NCBI RefSeq assembly: GCF_949987535.1
Contig: NC_080079.1
Location: 53,865,000-53,928,999, forward strand
DNA length: 64,000 bases
DNA from: Balaenoptera acutorostrata
Lineage: Eukaryota; Chordata; Mammalia; Artiodactyla; Balaenopteridae
Reading direction: 5' to 3'
A program made the position numbers and the translations under genes. The stretch's first letter is position 1. Every line of letters starts with the position of its first letter. Below are positions 1 through 10,570 of this stretch, piece after piece. The notes beneath the pieces were generated by a model, which did not search any database, was not told where the DNA came from, and saw nothing but the letters and a program-made list of their open reading frames with translations.

Positions 1-438
1 TGGGCATGTCCTCGTCTGGTGGTGTGTTTTGGGGTGTCTGTGGCCTTATTATAATTTTAGGCAGCCTCTCTGCTAATGGATGGGGCTGTGTTCCTGTCTT
101 GCTAGTTGTTTGGCATAGGGTGTCCAGCACTGTAGCTTGCTGGTCATTGAGTGAAGCTGGGTCTTGGTGTTGAGATGGAGATCTATGAGAGCTTTTCGCC
201 ATTTGGTTTTATATGGAGCTGGGAGGTCTCTTGGGGACCAGTGTCCTGATGTTGGCTCTCCCACCTCAGAGGCACAGCCCTGATGCCTGGCTGGAGCACC
301 AAGAGCCTTTCATCCACACAGCTCAGAATAAAAGGGAGAAAAAATAGAAAGAAAGAGAATAAAATAAAATAAAATAAGGTAAAATAAAATAAAGCTATTA
401 TAACAAAAAATAAGAAAATTATTAAGAAAAAATTTATT
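1..438 (-). mobile_element. L1 5'UTR, left piece, split by a younger L1
   Basis: Read on the minus strand, this matches the distal part of the L1 5'UTR seen on the plus strand at about 2100-2520, including the segment just upstream of ORF1. It is the continuation of the minus-strand L1 piece at 7862-9232; the L1 at 439-7846 inserted between them. Its ORF1 and ORF2 would lie beyond the left edge of the window, so their state cannot be judged. The A/T-rich stretch at about 340-438 is the insertion target. There is no coding region here. Confidence 0.9.
424..438 (+). repeat. Target-site duplication, left copy (L1 439-7846)
   Basis: The 15 bases aagaaaaaatttatt occur here and again, without mismatch, at 7847-7861 just after the L1 poly(A) tail. 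The left edge reads tt/aagaaaa on the plus strand, which fits the TT/AAAA nick preference of the L1 endonuclease. A perfect duplication indicates a recent insertion. Confidence 0.93.
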
Positions 439-448
439 GGGGAGGGAG

Positions 449-458
449 AAGATGGCGG
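449..458 (+). promoter_or_regulatory. YY1-like site at L1 5' end
   Basis: The motif aagatggcgg lies about 10 bases from the L1 5' end, where YY1 binds in human L1. The same motif sits at the 5' end of the minus-strand L1 near 9213-9221, and a decayed form (aagatggtgg) at about 57,679-57,688. Confidence 0.65.
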
Positions 459-771
459 AAGAGTAAGACGCGGAGATCACCTTCCTTCCCACAGATACAG
501 TAGAAATACATCTACACGTGGAACTGCTCCTACAGAACACCCACTGAACGCTGGCAGAAAACGTCCGACCTCCAAAAAGGCAAGAAACTCCCCCCGTACT
601 TGGGTAGGGCAAAAGAAAAAAGAAATAACAGAGACAAAAGAATAGGGACGGCACCTGCACCAGTGGGAGGGAGCTGTGAAGGAGGAAAGGTTTCCACGCA
701 CTAGGAAGCCCCTTCGTGGGCGGAGACTGCGGGTGGCGGAGGGGGGAAGCTTTGGAGCCACGGAGGAGAGC

Positions 772-1138
772 GCAGCCACAGAGGTGCGGAGGGCAAAGCG
801 GAGAGGTTCCCGCACAGAGGCTCGGCGCCGAGCAGCGCTCACCAGCCCGAGAGGCTTGTCTGCTCACCCGCCGGGGCAGGTGGGGCTGGGAGCTGAGGCT
901 CGGGCTTCGGTCAGATCGCAGGGAGAGGACTGGGGCTGGCGGCGTGAACACAGCCTGAAGGGGTTAGCGCACCACAGCTAGCCGGGAGGGAGTCCGGGGG
1001 AAAAAGTCTGCAGCTGCCGAAGAGGCAAGAGACTTTTTCTTCCCTCTGTGTTTCCTGGTGCGCGAGGAGAGGGGATTCAGAGGACCGCCTAAACGAACTT
1101 CAGAGACTGGTGTGAGCCGCAGCTATTAGCGCGGACCC
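772..1138 (+). repeat. L1 promoter tandem unit A (about 367 bp)
   Basis: First copy of a direct tandem repeat in the L1 5'UTR. The landmark ctcggcgccgagcagcgctc begins at 821 here and at 1188 in unit B, giving the 367-base period. The similarity runs through the whole unit, ending with the gcgcggacccca landmark. Unit edges are approximate by a few bases. Confidence 0.88.
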
Positions 1139-1505
1139 CACAGCAACAGGGGCGCAGAGGAAAAACGGAGAGATTCCCGCACGGAGGCTCGGCGCCGAGC
1201 AGCGCTCACCAGCCCGAGAGGCTTGTCTGCTCACCCGCCGGGGTGGGTGGGGCTGGGAGCTGAGGCTAGGCTTCGGTCGGATCGCAGGGAGAGGACTGGG
1301 GCTGGCGGCGTGAACACAGCCTGAAGGGGTTGGCGCACCACGGCTAGCCGGGAGGGAGACCGGGAAAAGGTCTGCAGCTGCCGAAGAGGCAAGACACTTT
1401 TTCTTGCCTCTTAATTTCGCTGCGCGCAAGGGGAGGGGATTCAGAGCGCCGCCTAAACGAACTCCAGAGAAGGGCGCGAGCCACGGCGATCAGCGCGGAC
1501 CCCAG
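1139..1505 (+). repeat. L1 promoter tandem unit B (about 367 bp)
   Basis: Second copy of the 5'UTR tandem unit. It differs from unit A by scattered substitutions and small indels, so the duplication is not brand new, or the units diverged before this copy inserted. The other two L1 5'UTRs here have a single unit at the matching place. Confidence 0.88.
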
Positions 1506-2687
1506 AGACGGGCGTGAGACGCTGGGGCTGCTGCTGCCGCCTCCAAAAAGCCTGTGTGTGAGCACAGGTCACTCTCCACACCGCACCTCCCGGTGGCCTG
1601 TGCAGCCCGCCACTGCCAGGGTCCCGGGATCCGGGGACAACATCCCCGGGAGAACGCACTGCGCGCCTCAGTCTGGTGCAATGTCACGCCGGCCTCTGAC
1701 GCCGCAGGCTCGCCCCGCCTCCTCCGTACCCCTCCCTCCCCGCGGCCTGGGTGAGCCAGAGCCCCCGAGGCAGCTGCTCCTTTAACCCCATCCTGTCTGG
1801 GCGGGGAACAGACGCCCTCAGGCGACCTACACGCAGAGGAGGGTCCAAATCCAAAGCTGAACCCCAGGAGCTGTGCGAACAGGGAAGAGAAGGGGAAATC
1901 TCTCCCAGCACCTCAGAAGCAGCGGATTAAAGCTCCACAAACAACTTGATGTGCCTGCATCTGTTGAATACCTGAATAGACAACGAATCATCCCAGATTC
2001 AGGAGGGGGACTCTGGGAGCAGGAGATATTAATTTTTCCCCTTTTCCTTTTTTTTGTGAGTGTATATGTATATGCTGCTGGGTGAGATTTTGTCTGTATA
2101 GCTTTGCTTTACAATAGCTTTATTTTACTTCACTATATTATAGCCTCTTTCTTTCTTTCTTTCTATTTTTTCTCCCTTTTACTCTGAGCTGTGTGGACGA
2201 AAGGCTCTTGGTGCTCCAGCCAGGCATCAGGGCCGTGCCTCTGAGGTGGGAGAGCCAACTTCAGAACACTGGTCCACAAGAGACCTCCCAGCTCCACGTA
2301 ATACCAAGCGGCAAAAATCTCCCAGAGATCTCCATCTCAACATCAAGACCCAGCTTCACTCAACGACAAGCAAGCTACAGTGCTGGACACCCTATGCCAA
2401 ACAACTAGCTAGACAGGAACACAACCCCATCCATTAGCAGAGAGGCTGCCTAAAATCATAATAAGGCCACAGATACCCCAAAATACACCACCAGACGTGG
2501 ACGTACCCACCAGAAAGACAAGATCTAGCCTCATCCACCAGAACTCAGGCACTAGGTTCCCTCCACCAGGAAGCCTACACAACCCACTGAACCAACCTTA
2601 GCCACTGGGGACAGATACCAAAAACAACGGGAACTACGAACCTGCAGCCTGTGAAAAGGAGACCCCAAACACAGTAAGATAGGCAAA

Positions 2688-3581
2688 ATGAGACGACAGA
2701 AAAACACACAGCAGATGAAGGAACAGGCTCAAAACACACTGGACTTAACAAATGAAGAGGAAATAGGTAGTCTACCTGAAAAAGAATTCAGAATAATGAT
2801 AGTAAGGATGATCCAAAATCTTGGAAATAGAATAGACAAAATGCAAGAAACATTTAACAAGGATGTAGAAGAACTAAAGAGGAACCAAGCAATGATGAAG
2901 AACACAATAAATGAAATTAAAAATACTCTAGATGGGATCAATAGTAGAATAACTGAGGCAGAAGAAAGGATAAGTGACCTGGAAGATAAAATGGTGGAAA
3001 TAACTACTACAGAGCAGGATAAAGAAAAAAGAATGAAAAGAACTGAGGACAGTCTCAGGGACCTCTGGGACAACATTAAACGCTCCAACATTCGAATTAT
3101 AGGGGTACCAGAAGAAGAAGAGAAAAAGAAAGGGACTGAGAAAATTTTTGAAGAGATTATAGTTGAAAACTTCCCTAATATGGGAAAGGAAATAGTTAAT
3201 CAAGTCCTGGAAGCACAGAGAGTCCCATACAGGATAAACCCAAGGAGGAACACGCCAAGACACATATTAATCAAACTGTCAAAAATTAAATATAAGGAAA
3301 ACATATTAAAGGCAGCAAGGGAAAAAAAACAAATAACACACAAGGGAATCCCCATAAGGTTAACATCTGCTCTATCAGCAGAAACTCTGCAAGCCAGAAG
3401 GGAGTGGCAGGATATACTTAAAGTGATGAAGCAGAAAAACCTACAACCAAGATTACTCTACCCAGCAAGGATTTCATTCAGATTCAATGGAGAAATTAAA
3501 AACTTTACAGACAAGCAAAAGCTGAGAGAGTTCAGCACCACCAAACCAGCTTTACAACAAATGCTAAAGGAACTTCTCTAG
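2688..3581 (+). CDS. L1 ORF1p, RNA-binding retrotransposition protein (intact)
   Basis: This encodes the 297-residue L1 ORF1 protein, a trimeric nucleic-acid-binding chaperone that coats L1 RNA in the cytoplasm. The ATG at 2688 opens with MRRQKNTQQ. A heptad-rich coiled coil spans about residues 45-130 (SRITEAEERISDLEDKM inside it). The RRM follows from about 133 (LWDNIKRSNIRIIGVPEEEE) to about 227. The C-terminal domain runs from about 228 to the end (ETLQARREW and LLYPARISFRFNGEIKNF are typical). It is somewhat shorter than human ORF1p (338 residues), chiefly at the N-terminus. There is no internal stop or frameshift. ORF2 starts 58 bases downstream in the bicistronic layout. It closely resembles the ORF1 on the minus strand at 21,258-22,163. 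Confidence 0.95.
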   Translation: MRRQKNTQQMKEQAQNTLDLTNEEEIGSLPEKEFRIMIVRMIQNLGNRIDKMQETFNKDVEELKRNQAMMKNTINEIKNTLDGINSRITEAEERISDLEDKMVEITTTEQDKEKRMKRTEDSLRDLWDNIKRSNIRIIGVPEEEEKKKGTEKIFEEIIVENFPNMGKEIVNQVLEAQRVPYRINPRRNTPRHILIKLSKIKYKENILKAAREKKQITHKGIPIRLTSALSAETLQARREWQDILKVMKQKNLQPRLLYPARISFRFNGEIKNFTDKQKLREFSTTKPALQQMLKELL

Positions 3582-3639
3582 GCAAGAAACACAAGAGAAG
3601 GAAAACACCTACAATAACAAACCCAATACATTTAAGAAA

Positions 3640-6600
3640 ATGGGAATAGGAACATACATATCGATAATTACCTTGAATGTAAATGGATTAAATGCTCCCA
3701 CCAAAAGACACAGGCTGGCTGAATGGATACAAAAACAAGACCCATATATATGCTGTCTACAAGAGACCCACTTCAGACCTAGAGACACATACAGATTGAA
3801 AGTGAGGGGATGGAAATAGATATTCCATGCAAATGGAAATCAAAAGAAAGCTGGAGTAGCAATTCTCAGATCAGACAAAATAGACTTTAAAATAAAGACT
3901 ATTACAAGAGACAAAGAAGGACACTATATAATGATCAAGGGATCGATCCAAGAGGAAGGTATAACAATTGTAAATATTTATGCACCCAACATAGGAGCAC
4001 CTCAATACATAAGGCAAATACTAACAGCCATAAAAGGGGAAATTGACAGCAACACAATCATAGTAGGGGACTTTAACACCCCACTTTCACCAACGGACAG
4101 ATCATCCAAAATGAAAATAAATAAGGAAACACAAGCCTTAAATGATACATTAAACAAGATGGACTTAATTGATATTTATAGGACATTCCACCCAAAAACA
4201 ACAGAATACACATTTTTCTCAAGTGCTCATGGAACATTCTCCAGGATAGATCATATCTTGGGTCACAAATCAAGCCTTGGTAAATTTAAGAAAATTGAAA
4301 TCGTATCAAGTATCTTTTCCGACCACAACGCTATGAGACTAGATATCAATTACAGGAAAAGATCTGTAAAAAATACAAACACATGGAGGCTACACAATAC
4401 ATTACTTAATAACGAAGTGATTACTGAAGAAATCAAAGGGGAAATCAAAAAATACCTAGAAACAAATGACAATGGAGACACAACGACCCAAAACCTATGG
4501 GATGCAGCAAAAGCAGTGCTAAGAGGGAAGTTTATAGCAATACAAGCCTACATCAAGAAACAGGAAACTTCTCGAATAAACAACCTAACCTTGCACCTAA
4601 AGCAATTAGAGAAAGAAGAACAAAAAAACCCCAAAGCCAGCAGAAGGAAAGAAATTATAAAGATCAGGTCAGAAATAAATGAAAAAGAAATGAAGGAAAC
4701 AATAGCAAAAATCAATGAAACTAAAAGCTGGTTCTTTGAGAAGATAAACAAAATTGATAAACCATTAGCCAGACTCATCAAGAGAAAAAGGGAGAAGACC
4801 CAGATCAATAGAATTAGAAATGAAAAAGGAGAAGTAACCACTGACACTGCAGAAATACAAAAGATCATGAGAGATTACTACAAGCAACTCTATGCCAATA
4901 AAATGGACAACCTGGAAGAAATGGACAGATTCTTAGAAATGCACAAACTGCCGAGACTGAACCAGGAAGAAATAGAAAATATGAACAGACCAATCACAAG
5001 CACTGAAATTGAAACTGTGATTAAAAACCTTCCAACAAACAAAAGCCCAGGACCAGATGGCTTCACAGGTGAATTCTATCAAACATTTAGAGAAGAGCTA
5101 ACACTTATCCTTCTCAAACTCTTCCAAAATATTGCAGACTGAGGAACACTCCAAAACTCATTCTACGAGGCCACCATCACCCTGATACCAAAACCAGACA
5201 AAGATGTCACAAAGAAAGAAAACTACAGGCCAATATCACTGATGAACATAGATGCAAAAATCCTCAACAAAATACTAGCAAACAGAATCCAACAGCACAT
5301 TAAAAGGATCATACACCATGATCAAGTGGGGTTTATCCCAGGAACGCAAGGATTCTTCAATATACGCAAATCAATCAATGTGATACACCATATTAACAAA
5401 TTGAAGGAGAAAAACCATATGATCATCTCAATAGATGCAGAGAAAGCTTTCGACAAAATTCAACACCCATTTATGATAAAAGCCCTGCAGAAAGTAGGCA
5501 TAGAGGGAACTTTCCTCAACATAATAAAGGCCATATATGACAAACCCACAGCCAACATTGTCCTCAATGGTGAAAAACTGAAACCATTTCCACTAAGATC
5601 AGGAACAAGACAAGGTTGCCCACTCTCACCACTATTATTCAACATAGTTCTGGAAGTCCTAGCCACAGCAATCAGAGAAGATAAAGAAATAAAAGGAATC
5701 CAAATCGGAAAAGAAGAAGTAAAGCTGTCACTATTTGCAGATGACATGATACTATACATAGAGAATCCTAAAGATGCTACCAGAAAACTCCTAGAGCTAA
5801 TCAATGAATTTGGTAAAGTAGCAGGATACAAAATTAATGCACAGAAATCTCTTGCATTTCTATACACTAATGATGAAAAATCTGAAAGTGAAATTAAGAA
5901 AACACTCCCATTTACCATTGCAACAAAAAGAATAAAATATCTAGGAATAAACCTACCTAAGGAGACGAAAGACCTGTATGCAGAAAATTATAAGACACTG
6001 ATGAAAGAAATTAAAGATGATACAAATAGATGGAGAGATATACCATGTTCCTGGATTGGAAGAATCAACATTGTGAAAATGACTCTACTTCCCAAAGCAA
6101 TCTACAGATTCAATGCAATCCCTATCAAACTACCACTGGCATTTTTCACAGAACTAGAACAAAAATTTTCACAATTTGTATGGAAACACAAAAGACCCCG
6201 AATAGCCAAAGCCATCTTGAGAACGAAAAATGGAGCTGGGGGAATCAGGCTCCCTGACTTCAGACTATATTACAAAGCTTCAGTAATCAAGACAGTTTGG
6301 TACTGGCACAGAAACAGAAATATAGATCAATGGAACAGGATAGAAAGCCCAGAGATAAACCCACACACATATGGTCACCTTATCTTTGATAAAGGAGGCA
6401 AGCATATACAGTGGAGAAAAGACAGCCTCTTCAATAAGTGGTGCTGGGAAAATTGGACAGGAACATGTAAAAGTATGAAATTAGAACACTCCCTGACACC
6501 ATGCACAAAAATAAACTCAAAATGGATTAAAGACCTAAGTGTAAGGGCAGACACTATCAAACTCTTAGAGGAAAACATAGGCAGAACACTCTATGACATA

Positions 6601-7458
6601 CATCACAGCAAGATTCTTTTTGACCCAGCTCCCAGAGAAATGGAAATAAGAACACAAATAAACAAATGGGACCTAATGAAACTGAAAAGCTTTTGCACAG
6701 CAAAGGAAACCATAAACAAGACCAAAAGACAACCCTCAGAATGGGAGAAAATATTTGCAAATGAAGCAACTGACAAAGGATTAATCTCCAAGATTTACAA
6801 GCAGCTCATGCAGCTCAATAACAAAAAAACGAACAACCCAATCCAAAAATGGGCAGAAGATCTAAATAGACATTTCTCCAAAGAAGATATACAGATGGCC
6901 TACAGACACATGAAAGAATGCTTAACATCATTAATCATTAGAGAAATGCAAATCAAAACTACAATGAGATATCATCTCACACCGGTCAGAATGGCCATCA
7001 TCAAAAAATCTAGAAACAATAAATGCTGGAGAGGGTGTGGAGGAAAGGGAACACTCTTGCACTGTTGGTGGGAATGTAAATTGATACAGCCACTATGGAG
7101 AACAGTATGGAGGTTCCTTAAAAAACTACAAATAGAACTACCATACGACCCAGCAATCCCACTACTGGGCATATACCCTGAGAAAACCATAGGTCAAAAA
7201 GAGTCATGTACCAAAATGTTCATTGCAGCTCTGTTTACAATAGCCAGGACTTGGAAGCAACCTAAATGTCCATCGACAGATGAATGGATGAAGAAGATGT
7301 GGCACATATATACAATGGAATATTACTCAGCCATAAAAAGAAATGAAATGGAGGTGTTTGTAATGAGGTGGATGGAGTTAGAGTCTGTCATACAGAGTGA
7401 AGTAAGTCAGAAAGAGAAAAACAAATACAGTATGCTAACACATATATACGGAATCTAA
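3640..7458 (+). pseudogene. L1 ORF2p endonuclease/reverse transcriptase, two premature stops
   Basis: ORF2p nicks target DNA and reverse-transcribes L1 RNA. From the ATG at 3640 to the TAA at 7456-7458 one frame holds 1272 codons, about the human length, with in-frame stops only at 3817-3819 (TAG, codon 60) and 5140-5142 (TGA, codon 501). The endonuclease landmarks are present: NVNG near residue 13, QETH at 41-44, GDFN at 143-146, SRIDH near 204 and SDHNAM at 227-232. The RT domain has [11 protein letters not shown] and the catalytic FADD at 699-702 (5734-5745). The C-terminal cysteine region (CWRGCG, HCWWEC) starts near codon 1129. The first stop leaves only a short endonuclease stub, so no full-length protein is expected. 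Open segments remain at 3931-5142 and 5242-7458. No frameshift is seen. Confidence 0.93.
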
Positions 7459-7846
7459 GGGAAAAAAAAAAAGGCCATGAAGAACCTAGTGGCAAGACGG
7501 GAATAAAGACACAGACCTACTAGAGAATGGACTTGAGGATATGGGGAGGGGGTAGGGTGAGATGTGACAGGGTAAGAGAGTGTCATGGACATATATACAC
7601 TACCAAATGTAAAATAGATAACTAGTGGGAAGCAGCCGCACAGCACACGGAGATCAGCTCGGTGCTTTGTGACCACCTAGAGGGGTGGGATGGGGAGTGT
7701 GGGAGGGAGGGAGATGCAAGAGGGAAGAGAAATGGGAACATATTGTATATGTAAAACTGATTCACTTTGTTATAAAGCAGAAGCTAACACACTATTGTAA
7801 GGCAATTATACTTCAATAAAGATGTTTAAAAAAAAAAAAAAGAAAA
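7459..7846 (+). other. L1 3'UTR, poly(A) signal and A-rich tail
   Basis: The sequence after the ORF2 stop is the L1 3'UTR, including a G-rich patch (about 7540-7740). AATAAA lies at 7815-7820 and the A-rich tail starts at about 7828. There is no extra sequence between tail and target-site duplication, so no 3' transduction is seen. Confidence 0.88.
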
Positions 7847-7861
7847 AAGAAAAAATTTATT
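7847..7861 (+). repeat. Target-site duplication, right copy (L1 439-7846)
   Basis: Identical 15 bases to 424-438. The minus-strand host L1 resumes directly after it. Confidence 0.93.
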
Positions 7862-9232
7862 AAGAAAAAAAAAATTTAAGTAAAAAAAAAAACCAAAAAG
7901 CAGACGGACCGAACCCTAGGACAAATGGTGAAAGCAAAGCTATACAGACAATATCTCACACAGGAGCATACACATATACACTCGCAAAAAGAGGAAAAGG
8001 GGAAAAAAATAATATATCCTGCTCCCAAAGTCCACCTCCTCAATTTGGGATGATTCATTGTCTATTCAGGTATTCAACAGATGCAGGTGCATCAAGTTGT
8101 TTGTGGAGCTTTAATCCGCTGCTTCTGAGGATGCTGGGAGAAATTTCCCTTTCTCTTCTTTGTTCGTACAGCTCCCGGGGTTCAGCTTTGGATTTGGACT
8201 CGCCTCTGCGTGTAGGTCTCCTGAGGGCGTGTGTTCTTTGCCTACACAGGATGGAGTTAAAGGAGCAGCTGCTTTGGGGGCTCTGGCTCACTCAGGCCGG
8301 GGGAAGGGAGGGGTACGGATGTGGGGCGAGCCTGCGGCGGCAGAGGCTGGCATGACATTGCAGCAGTCTGAGGCGTGCTGTGCGTTCTCCCGGGGAAGTT
8401 GGCCCTGGATCACGGGACCCTTGCAGTGGCGGGCTGCACAGGCTTCCGGGAGGAGAGGTGTGGATAGCGAGCTGTGCTCGCACACAGGCTTCTTGGTGGC
8501 AGCAGTAGCAGCCTTAGTGTCTCATGCCCGTCTCAGGTCTGTGCTGATAGCTGCGGCTCAGGCCCATCTCTGGAGCTCCTTTAAGCGGCGCTCTGAATCC
8601 CCTCTGCTTGCACACCAGGGAACAAAGAGGCAAGAAAAAGTCTCTTGCCTGTTCGGCAGCTCCAGACTTTTTCCCGGACTCCCTCCCGGCTAGCTGTGGT
8701 GAGCTAACCCCTTCAGGCTGTGTTCACGCTGCCAACCCCAGTATTCTCCCTGGCATCCGACCAAAGCCAGAGCCTCAGCTCCCAGCTCCCACCCACCCTG
8801 GCGGGGAGCAGACAAGCCTCTCGGGCTGGTGAGTGCTGCTCGGCACTGATCCTCTGTGTGGGAATCTCTCCGCTTTGCCCACCACACCCCTGTGGCTGTG
8901 CTCTCCTCCGTGGCTCCGAAGCTTCCCCCCTCTGCCACCCGCAGTCTCTACCCACGAAGGGGCTTCCTAGTGTGTGGAAACCTTTCCTCCTTCACAGCTC
9001 CCTCCCACTGGTGCAGGTCCCGTCCCTATTCTTTTGTCTCCGTTATTTCTTTTTTCTTTTGCCCTACCCAGGTACTTGGGGGGTTTCTTGCCTTTTGGGA
9101 GGTCTGACGTCTTCTGCCAGCGTTCAGTGGGTGTCCTGTAAGAGCAGTTCCACGTGTAGATGTATTTCTGATGTATCTGTGGGGAGGAGGGTGATCTCTG
9201 CATCTTACTCTTCCGCCATCTGGCCCAGACCC
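7862..9232 (-). mobile_element. L1 5'UTR, right piece with 5' end
   Basis: On the minus strand this matches the L1 5'UTR at 439-2110 but with a single promoter unit. Its 5' end lies near 9232, with the aagatggcgg-type motif decayed to agatggcgg at 9213-9221. It joins the piece at 1-438 across the younger insertion, so this was a full-length-type L1 whose coding part is off the left edge. Many CpG sites have become TpG/CpA compared with the younger copy. Its 5' end abuts an old L1 ORF2 at about 9233, which is the sequence it inserted into. Long open frames on the plus strand here are antisense and lack an ATG. Confidence 0.88.
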
Positions 9233-10570
9233 CGCCATACTGTTTTGATGACTGTAGCTTTGTAGTATACTCTGAAGTCTGGGAGTCTGATTCCTCCAGC
9301 TCCGTTTTTCTCTCTGAATATTGCTTTGGCTATTCGAGGTCTTTTGTGTCCCCATACGAATTTTAATATTTTTTGTTTTAGTTCTCTGAAAAATGCCATT
9401 GGTAATTTGATAGGCATTTCATTGAATCTGTAGATTGCCTTGGGTAGTATAGTCATTCTGACAATATTTATTCTACCTATCCAAGAATATGGTATATCTT
9501 TCCATCTGTTTGTGTCGTCTTCAATTTCTTTCATCAGTATCTTGTAGTTTTGGGGGTATAGGTCTTTTGTCTCCTTAGGTAGGTTTATTCTTAGGTATTT
9601 TATTCTTTTTGATGGGATTATAAATAGGATTGTTTCTTGAATTCTTTTTTCTGATCTTTCATTTTTAGTGTGTAGAAATGTAACACATTTTTTTGTATTA
9701 ATTTTGTAACCTGTAACTTTAATAAATTCATTGATTAGCTCTAGTATTTTTCTGGTAGCATCTTTAGGATTTTCTGTGTATAGTATCATGTCATCTGCAA
9801 ACAGTGACAGTTTAACTTCTTCTTTTCCAATTTGGGTTTCTTTTTTTTTTTTTTTTCTTCTATGATCGCCATAGTATTGGATCATTGGTCCTATGATCCA
9901 ATACTATGTTGAATAATAGTGGTGAGAGTGGACACCCTTCTCTTGTTCCTGATCTTAGAGGAAATGCTTTCAACTTTTCAACATTGATTATGATGTTAGC
10001 TGTAGGTTTTTCTTATATGGTTTGTATAATGTTGAGGTATGTTCCCTCTATGCCCACTTTCTGGAGAGTTTTTATCATAAATGTGTGTTGAATTTTGTCA
10101 AAAGCTTTTTCTTTATCTATTGAGATGATCATATGGTTTTTGTTTTTCGGTTTGTTGATGTGGTATATCACACTGATTGATTTGCAGATATTGAAAAATC
10201 CTTGTATGCCTGGGGTAAATCCCACTTGATCCTGGCGTATGATCCTTTTAATGTATTGTTGGATTCAGATTGCTAGTATTTTATTGAGGACTTTTGTGTC
10301 TTTGTTCATCAGTTATGTTGGCCTGTAGTTTCCTTTTTTTGTGGTATCTTTGTCTAGTATTGGTATCAGAGTGATGGTTGTCTCATTGAATGAGTTTGGA
10401 AGTATTTCATCCTCTGAAATTTTTTGGAGGATTTTCAGAAGGGTAGGTGTTAACTCTTCTATAAATGTTTCATAGAAATCTCCTGTAAAGTCATCTGGTC
10501 CTGGACTTTTGTTTGTTGGGAATTTTTTAATCACAATCTCAATTTCAGTCCTTGTGATTGGTCTGTTCAT
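9205..10570 (-). pseudogene. L1 ORF2 remnant (RT domain)
   Basis: Broken open segments encode L1 RT sequence. One (9885 down to 9205) keeps [11 protein letters not shown] and continues through IGRINIV and [10 protein letters not shown], and its last codons run into the younger L1. Others at 10,225-10,013 ([11 protein letters not shown]) and 10,570-10,313 (NKSPGPDDF) are in different frames or separated by stops. It cannot make a functional ORF2p. Confidence 0.85.

Larger units (their letters stand above)
439..2687 (+). promoter_or_regulatory. L1 5'UTR / internal promoter, CpG-rich
   Basis: This GC-rich 5'UTR would drive sense transcription of the L1. It starts with a G-rich head and an aagatggcgg motif (449-458), resembling the YY1 site that sets the start site in human L1. 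It carries a tandem duplication of about 367 bp (772-1138 and 1139-1505) that is single-copy in the other two L1 5'UTRs of this window. The stretch of about 640-1860 is CpG-dense, unlike the CpG-poor equivalents at 8100-9220 and 56,580-57,690. The last 500 bases are A/T-richer and match the fragment at 1-438. No sense coding region is supported. Confidence 0.85.
439..7846 (+). mobile_element. Full-length young LINE-1 (L1)
   Basis: A complete L1 retrotransposon: 5'UTR (439-2687) starting with a YY1-type site, ORF1 (2688-3581), a 58-base spacer, ORF2 (3640-7458), a 3'UTR with AATAAA at 7815-7820, and a poly(A) tail. It is flanked by a perfect 15-bp duplication. Of all L1 copies in the window it is the best preserved: ORF1 is intact and ORF2 keeps one reading frame over 1272 codons, broken only by two stop codons. 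Its CpG-rich 5'UTR is little decayed. It is inserted into the 5'UTR of another L1 lying in the opposite orientation. The two stops mean it is probably not autonomous now. Confidence 0.95.

Noticed and set aside
1100..1429. 109-codon antisense frame in the L1 promoter
   Set aside because: It is the second-unit copy of the antisense frame discussed above and has no independent support as a gene.
5242..7458. 738-codon frame as an independent RT gene
   Set aside because: It is in the same frame as the upstream ORF2 pieces and is simply the part after the second nonsense codon of one ORF2.
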